Shown: positions 7,575-11,222 of the stretch, one piece after another
Layout: the number at the start of each line of letters is the position of its first letter
Position numbering within the stretch: position 1 is the stretch's first letter
NCBI GenBank assembly: GCA_947653315.1
Contig: CANTGP010000062.1
Location: forward strand, 1-11,222
DNA length: 11,222 nucleotides
Origin: an uncultured Lachnospiraceae bacterium
Lineage (GTDB): Bacteria; Bacillota; Clostridia; Lachnospirales; Lachnospiraceae
Direction: 5' to 3'
Position numbers and translations under genes: made by a program
The notes under the pieces: generated by a model
What the model saw: the letters and a program-made list of their open reading frames with translations, nothing else
The model's database searches: none
Told to the model about the DNA's origin: nothing

Positions 7575-7605
7575 AAAAAGCTGCCTTTCCCACATCTAAG
7601 ACAGC
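7575..7605 (-). terminator. Weak terminator- or attenuator-like hairpin before the U32 gene
   Basis: On the minus strand GCTGTC (7605-7600) can pair with GGCAGC (7585-7580), 6 bp with one G-T pair, around a 14-nt loop, followed by TTTTT. It lies in the 110-nt gap between zapA and the U32 gene. The stem is weak, so it would at most reduce read-through. No convincing promoter is visible after it, so the U32 gene probably still depends on read-through from zapA. Confidence 0.25.
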
Positions 7606-7652
7606 CTGATTTTCCTTTTATTTTTTTACGTTTCTTCACGTTTTTCCTTTTC

Positions 7653-8138
7653 CTACTTCTTGCCCATCGGCTTCTTTGCGTTTTGCTGCTCCGCGTTTCC
7701 GCCTTCATTGCCCCGCACATTGGAATTGCGGTGTTCCCGCAGGTCCTTTAACTCGGTTTCCATGCGGACTACCTTTTTCTCGTTTTCGTTTAACTCATCC
7801 TGAAGGGACTTCACGCTCTTTTCCGTATTCTCCAGTTTAATTTGGGAAGCAATCAGCTCATGCTTTAAATCATACAGTTCCTTTTCCTTACTCTGTATTT
7901 CCTCCTCCAAAAGACTGATCTGCTTTTTCGCCTTAAAGTAATCGTCCGCAATATTAAGCTGCAGCAGAACACTTTGCGTATCAAGGGGCTGTCTCCTGAA
8001 ACTGTCAACTTTTCCGTATTCCGCCATCTTGTTATTAATGTAAGACGCTACTTTCTGCAAATATTCTTCACTTTCATATCCGCTTAAGGTAAATACCTTC
8101 CCGCCGATGATTACTTCCGTATCCGTTTTTGCCGACAT
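7653..8138 (-). CDS. zapA: Cell division protein ZapA
   Basis: A small cytoplasmic FtsZ-binding protein that bundles or cross-links FtsZ protofilaments at mid-cell. The 161-residue protein starts with TEVIIGGKVFTLSGYESEEYLQ, described here in two parts: TEVIIGGKVFTL (7-18) and GYESEEYLQKVASYINNKM (20-38), the globular ZapA head. A long predicted coiled coil follows at about 62-137, with Leu/Ile heptads and many Glu/Lys residues. The last 25 residues are polar and look disordered. It is longer than the roughly 85-110 residue bacillar or proteobacterial ZapA, because of the coil extension. The start chosen is ATG 8138 with AAAGGA about 10 nt upstream; an in-frame GTG at 8177 lacks a ribosome site. 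It has a near-consensus promoter inside the ruvB tail and a leader that can fold. Its neighbours downstream are wall-synthesis genes, consistent with a division role. Confidence 0.92.
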   Translation of the reverse strand: MSAKTDTEVIIGGKVFTLSGYESEEYLQKVASYINNKMAEYGKVDSFRRQPLDTQSVLLQLNIADDYFKAKKQISLLEEEIQSKEKELYDLKHELIASQIKLENTEKSVKSLQDELNENEKKVVRMETELKDLREHRNSNVRGNEGGNAEQQNAKKPMGKK

Positions 8139-8151
8139 TCCACACACATCC

Positions 8152-8200
8152 TTTCCCAAAAAGAATCCTGCCGTCACGCACAGATTTTGGGAAAACTCCC
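8152..8200 (-). promoter_or_regulatory. Inverted repeats in the zapA leader next to the ribosome-binding site
   Basis: On the minus strand TTTCCCAAAA (8194-8185) is perfectly complementary to TTTTGGGAAA (8161-8152): a 10-bp stem with a 23-nt loop. Its 3' arm runs into the AAAGGA that serves zapA. The CCC of the 5' arm can instead pair with GGGA just upstream (8200-8197, hairpin GGGA-GTTT-TCCC). The two structures are mutually exclusive. No T-tract follows, so this is better read as a translation-level element than a terminator. Its function is inference. Confidence 0.5.
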
Positions 8201-8246
8201 TTCATACAAAATATGCCTTTCCGCAAACGCGCAATATACAATATCT

Positions 8247-8275
8247 ATTATATCGGTATCAGGACGGAATTTCAA
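8247..8275 (-). promoter_or_regulatory. zapA promoter, overlapping the 3' end of ruvB
   Basis: TTGAAA (8275-8270) and TATAAT (8252-8247) are separated by exactly 17 nt on the minus strand. The -35 box lies in the last codons of ruvB (Leu-Glu-Ile), and the -10 box is just after the ruvB stop. Transcription would start near 8240, giving a leader of about 100 nt before zapA. Confidence 0.75.
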
Positions 8276-9257
8276 GCCCTAAATGGTGATACGCCAAATC
8301 CGTTGCCACCCTGCCCTTTGGCGTCCGGTTTAAGAACCCGTTTTTCAGAAGGAACGGTTCGTATACATCCTCCAAAGTTCCCGCATCTTCCCCGATGGAT
8401 GCCGCCAGCGTATCCAATCCCACCGGTCCGCCCTTAAACTTGTCGATAATCATAAACAGAATGTTCCTGTCGATATGGTCCAGCCCCATCCGGTCCACTT
8501 CCATCAGGTCCAGCGCCGTGCGTGCCACTTCTTCGGTGATGACTCCGTCATACTTAATCTGCGCAAAATCGCGCACCCTTTTTAACATCCGGTTTGCCAG
8601 CCGCGGCGTCCCGCGGCTCCTTTTCGCCATTTCCTCCGCGCCTTTTTCCTCTATTTCCACTTGAAGGACCCGTGCGGAATGCAGGATGATCAGTTTCAGT
8701 TCTTCCGGCGAGTAAAATTCCAAACGGTGGATGACCCCGAACCGGTCCCGCAGGGGCGCCGTCAAAAGCCCTGCCCGTGTGGTGGCGCCTACCAGCGTAA
8801 ATTTCGGAAGATCCAGCCGGATGGAACGCGCCGTGGGACCCTTTCCGATCATGATGTCAATGCAGTAATCCTCCATTGCCGGATACAGGACTTCCTCCAC
8901 CTGACGGTTCAGCCTATGGATTTCATCCACAAACAACAAATCCCCCGGCTGTAAATTATTTAAAATGGCCGCCATTTCCCCCGGTTTTTCAATGGCGGGA
9001 CCGCTGGTCACTTTCATGTTTACACCCATCTCCGCAGCTATAATCCCCGCCAGTGTGGTCTTCCCAAGACCGGGCGGTCCGTAAAACAGCACATGGTCCA
9101 GGGCATCCTGGCGCTGTTTCGCCGCCTCGATATATATTTTCAGGTTTTCCTTGACTTTCGCCTGTCCGATATAATCCTCCAAACGTTGGGGCCTTAACGA
9201 ACCCTCAATTTTTACGTCTTCTTCCGTCAGCTTCGTTTCTATCATTCTTTTCGCCAT
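8259..9257 (-). CDS. ruvB: Holliday junction branch migration DNA helicase RuvB
   Basis: The AAA+ hexameric motor that, with RuvA, drives branch migration of Holliday junctions in recombinational repair. From the ATG at 9257 it has 332 residues, the usual size. Motifs are [12 protein letters not shown] at about 21-32, Walker A GPPGLGKT (60-67), Walker B DEIH (111-114), sensor-1 GATTRAG (157-163), the arginine-finger segment LRDRF (169-173), [18 protein letters not shown] near sensor 2, and a C-terminal winged helix with [16 protein letters not shown]. The reading frame extends upstream to a TTG at 9308, but that start has no ribosome site, and family members begin close to the ATG chosen. ATG 9245 is another possibility. 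It lies 66 nt after ruvA, the standard ruvAB arrangement. Its last codons carry the -35 box for zapA. Confidence 0.98.
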   Translation of the reverse strand: MAKRMIETKLTEEDVKIEGSLRPQRLEDYIGQAKVKENLKIYIEAAKQRQDALDHVLFYGPPGLGKTTLAGIIAAEMGVNMKVTSGPAIEKPGEMAAILNNLQPGDLLFVDEIHRLNRQVEEVLYPAMEDYCIDIMIGKGPTARSIRLDLPKFTLVGATTRAGLLTAPLRDRFGVIHRLEFYSPEELKLIILHSARVLQVEIEEKGAEEMAKRSRGTPRLANRMLKRVRDFAQIKYDGVITEEVARTALDLMEVDRMGLDHIDRNILFMIIDKFKGGPVGLDTLAASIGEDAGTLEDVYEPFLLKNGFLNRTPKGRVATDLAYHHLGLEIPS

Positions 9258-9323
9258 ATTTTTCCATACCTGCCCGTTATATTTCCATTCCCGTCTGCAA
9301 ACCGCCAATCATGCACGGCAGCA

Positions 9324-9941
9324 TTACAGCATCTTCTTTAGCGCCTGTTTCAGTATATCTTCCGCTTCCATCCCTTCCGTGATTTCCACCTGTTTCACCG
9401 CTTTTAACGCATCCGTGGCGGAATAACCCAAAGCTGCCAGCGCTTCCGCCGCTTCTTTGCGCGCCACTGCCGCCCTGTCATTTCCCCCGGCATCCGCACT
9501 TCCCGCCTGCACCGCCTCCCGGCGGACAAACGTATCTTCCATGGACACCTTGTCCCTCAAATCGAGAATGACACGTTCCGCCGTCTTCGCCCCGACACCC
9601 GGCGCTTTGGCGATTGCCTTGGCATCCCCTGCCATAATCGCAAACCGCAGATCATCCGCCGTCATGACCGACAGGATGGCAAGCCCCCCTTTGGGACCGA
9701 TACCGTTGACCGTAATCAGCTTTTTAAAGATTTCCAAATCATCTTTCGTTAAAAAGCCATACAGTAAAAAAGCATCTTCCCTGACATACGTGTACGTATA
9801 AATCTTTACTTCTTCCCCGGCCGCCGGAAGCCGCCCCGCCGTCCCCGTGGAAATCTTAATGTTATATCCGATGCCGTTTGCCTCCAGTACCAAATTGTCC
9901 TCCGCAATTTCCGCAATTTCACCCTTTATGTATGCAATCAT
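9324..9941 (-). CDS. ruvA: Holliday junction branch migration protein RuvA
   Basis: Tetrameric junction-binding subunit that loads RuvB rings on opposite arms of the Holliday junction. The 205 residues show all three domains. The N-terminal OB fold (1-62) includes the acidic pin Glu55-Asp56 in VREDAF, equivalent to E. coli positions 55-56. Two helix-hairpin-helix motifs follow: LITVNGIGPKGG (75-86) and IAKAPGVGAKTAERVI (110-125). An Ala-rich flexible linker (about 140-160) leads to domain III (about 160-205, EAAEALAALGYS and EDILKQAL), which contacts RuvB. AAGGAG lies about 10 nt before the ATG. It follows the Gx transporter gene by 59 nt with no terminator between them, so ruvAB probably shares the upstream promoter. 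No lexA-type operator was recognised in front of it. Confidence 0.98.
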   Translation of the reverse strand: MIAYIKGEIAEIAEDNLVLEANGIGYNIKISTGTAGRLPAAGEEVKIYTYTYVREDAFLLYGFLTKDDLEIFKKLITVNGIGPKGGLAILSVMTADDLRFAIMAGDAKAIAKAPGVGAKTAERVILDLRDKVSMEDTFVRREAVQAGSADAGGNDRAAVARKEAAEALAALGYSATDALKAVKQVEITEGMEAEDILKQALKKML

Positions 9942-10000
9942 AATGTACCTGCTCCTTTATCCTTCCCTTACGCCGTCCATACCCGGAACGGATGCCATAC

Positions 10001-10522
10001 TTACCTTTCCCATCCGCCTTCCCCGTTATAAAACGCCTTTTTGGCATATACCGTAACCTCCCTGGCCGCAATCCCGATTACCAGCCCCGTGGCAACCCCT
10101 GCCGCCATAAGCGCCGGGAGATAATATAACACCCCCGCCGTTTCCGTCACGAAAACCGCGACCGCCGCCTGCCCCACATTATGGAAAATCCCCCCTGCCA
10201 TACTCACGCCCGCCATGCCGAACTTCCCCGTTTTCCGAAACGCACACATCGCCGCGAAACTGCACACCGCACCCGCCAGACTGTATGTCACCATAAACAG
10301 GTTCCCAAATAAAAAACCGGCAAGCGTCACCCGCATCACGTTTAACAGGATGGCTTCCTTCCACCCGTACCAATACAGCACAAGAACCACCGCCAAATTT
10401 GCGAGTCCAAGTTTCACGCCCGGTATTCCGATTGAAAAAGGAATCAGCGATTCCACATAGGACAAAATCAGCGCAAAAGATAAAAGGACGCCCAAATAAG
10501 CCGTTTTTTTTCCGTTTCCCAT
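10001..10522 (-). CDS. Gx transporter family protein (ECF S-component-like; formerly 'heptaprenyl diphosphate synthase component I')
   Basis: A small integral membrane protein of 173 residues with about 5-6 hydrophobic helices, described as an S-component-like permease of unknown substrate. The hallmark is IPFSIGIPGVKLGLANLAVV at about residues 27-46. FLFGNLFMVTYSLAGA and GGIFHNVGQAAVA further on are also typical. The old name as a subunit of heptaprenyl diphosphate synthase should not be taken as an enzyme activity. It follows a NusG domain II gene by 49 nt, a pairing common in clostridia, sometimes near Rnf or ApbE-type genes; neither is present here. The start is uncertain: ATG 10522 has AAGG only 2-3 nt upstream, while TTG 10567 has AGGG 7 nt upstream and would add 15 residues. 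An A8 run occupies codons 4-6. Confidence 0.88.
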   Translation of the reverse strand: MGNGKKTAYLGVLLSFALILSYVESLIPFSIGIPGVKLGLANLAVVLVLYWYGWKEAILLNVMRVTLAGFLFGNLFMVTYSLAGAVCSFAAMCAFRKTGKFGMAGVSMAGGIFHNVGQAAVAVFVTETAGVLYYLPALMAAGVATGLVIGIAAREVTVYAKKAFYNGEGGWER

Positions 10523-10571
10523 ATCCTTCCCATTCCCAGTCCTTCCCGTATACCGTTTTAATATCAATTCC

Positions 10572-10943
10572 TTACCCTGTCACCGCATCCACTTCGGCTT
10601 CTTCCCCTGCCGTCACTTCCACGGTAAGCCGGTGCGGAAGACATATAATGCATTCCCCTTTCCGGGAAATGGCTTTCTGTCCCATGCAAAGCCGGTCCGG
10701 GCAGTCCGCGTCTTCCATATATGCCTCCCCGCCCCGGATCACCAGCCGGTTCTTCCCGCCGTTTCCATCCGTGAAAGTCAGTTCGGCATCTTCCGCCAGC
10801 GGATAAATCCCGATGGTTTTCCCGTCCCGGGACACCGTTACCTGCTGCCCCTGCCCGGAGAAAAGGACACGGGGAACCAACCATAATAAAAAAGCTGCCG
10901 CCAATGCTGCCGCTGCCAAATAAACATCATTCCGTTTCACCAT
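10572..10943 (-). CDS. NusG domain II-containing membrane-anchored protein
   Basis: A 123-residue protein with one N-terminal hydrophobic helix (about 7-28, after MVKRND) and a probably extracytoplasmic C-terminal domain of the NusG domain II type. The C-terminal part has GEAYMEDADCPDRLCMGQK followed by KGECIICLPHRLTVEV, so there are four cysteines (81, 86, 98, 101) that could form disulfides or bind a ligand. Unlike true NusG it has no NGN or KOW transcription-factor core, so a role in elongation should not be assumed. AGGGG lies about 6 nt before the ATG. It is the first gene after the promoter at 10991-11019 and precedes the Gx transporter gene. That pairing suggests a joint membrane role, whose nature is unknown. 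Confidence 0.88.
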   Translation of the reverse strand: MVKRNDVYLAAAALAAAFLLWLVPRVLFSGQGQQVTVSRDGKTIGIYPLAEDAELTFTDGNGGKNRLVIRGGEAYMEDADCPDRLCMGQKAISRKGECIICLPHRLTVEVTAGEEAEVDAVTG

Positions 10944-10990
10944 TCAAACCCCTTATACCCGTTTCCAGCTAAAGCATTTAAACACGCTCT

Positions 10991-11019
10991 AGTATACTAT
11001 TAAAATGACCGGATTTCAA
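10991..11019 (-). promoter_or_regulatory. Promoter of the NusG-II/Gx/ruvAB unit
   Basis: TTGAAA (11019-11014), a 17-nt spacer and TATACT (10996-10991) lie on the minus strand, close to the vegetative sigma consensus. Transcription would start near 10984, about 40 nt before the NusG-II ATG. No operator or riboswitch is visible between them. Confidence 0.75.
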
Positions 11020-11162
11020 GAACATCTGTTTTCAACCTGAAATGTTGTGTTGGGAGGCGGACGCACGGATGGGATTTTTTTGTGGGGCATCGGCAGCGGG
11101 ATGGCATGTCCCGGTTTTCCGTGCACTTTTTTCGGCTGGAGGTTTCTAAGCAGAATGGCGTA

Positions 11163-11222
11163 AAGTTTCACAGGCTGCGGTCGTCCTCAAGCGGCATCCA
11201 TGCCGCCTCGGACTGAAATGGG
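11163..11222. repeat. Nested palindromic element at the right edge, truncated
   Basis: A perfect 6-bp stem GCGGCA/TGCCGC with a TCCA loop (11191-11206) is enclosed by GTCC/GGAC and then TTTCA/TGAAA pairs, giving three stems in register around one centre. On the minus strand one frame is open from the edge to a TGA at 11170-11168, ending in MPLEDDRSL. It could therefore be the C-terminus of an upstream gene, but the layered symmetry fits a structured or dispersed repeat better. The adjoining stretch 11041-11162 holds no gene I can support. Confidence 0.4.

Noticed and set aside
9942..10000. Hairpin between the Gx and ruvA genes as a terminator
   Set aside because: An imperfect CCGTTCC/GGACGG pairing is present but no T-tract follows, and ruvA has no promoter of its own that I can see.
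1..11222. Defence system, prophage, toxin-antitoxin or other novel gene cassette
   Set aside because: Every substantial frame belongs to a recognised housekeeping family in a familiar order. No transposase, integrase, nuclease, attachment site or RNA gene was found.

Overview
The window looks like a chromosomal housekeeping segment from an anaerobic Firmicute, most probably a Lachnospiraceae-type clostridium. The evidence is the gene order (NusG domain II protein, Gx transporter, ruvA, ruvB, zapA, U32 peptidase, SEDS protein, class B PBP, gpmI), the strong Shine-Dalgarno sites and the protein sequences. The genus cannot be fixed from the sequence alone. Every gene I can support lies on the minus strand, so transcription runs from high to low coordinates.

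In transcription order, a strong promoter at about 11,000 drives a small membrane-anchored NusG domain II protein, an ECF-S-like Gx transporter, ruvA and ruvB. A second near-consensus promoter begins inside the last codons of ruvB and drives zapA. The zapA leader is about 100 nt long, and its ribosome-binding site adjoins a 10-bp inverted repeat. A two-part U32 peptidase follows, then a SEDS-family (FtsW/RodA/SpoVE) glycosyltransferase and a class B penicillin-binding transpeptidase. The last three genes are tightly packed: the ribosome-binding site of the SEDS gene overlaps the U32 stop codon, and the PBP start overlaps the SEDS gene end. The phosphoglycerate mutase gene gpmI then has its own consensus promoter and a rho-independent terminator. 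A 3'-truncated PNPOx-fold flavoprotein gene with its own -10 box reaches the left edge.

The genes form three functional blocks: Holliday-junction branch migration (RuvAB), division and wall synthesis (ZapA, SEDS, class B PBP), and glycolysis (GpmI). The NusG-II/Gx pair and the U32 protein are of uncertain role.

I found no mobile element, CRISPR array, defence island or RNA gene, and no convincing new biological system. The points most worth a second look are local: the zapA leader; a 15-bp minisatellite in the SEDS gene tail that keeps the PBP reading frame open, so that a one-base slip would fuse the two wall-synthesis enzymes; a 30-bp repeat encoding a charged linker inside the U32 protein; and a structured, possibly dispersed repeat at the right edge.
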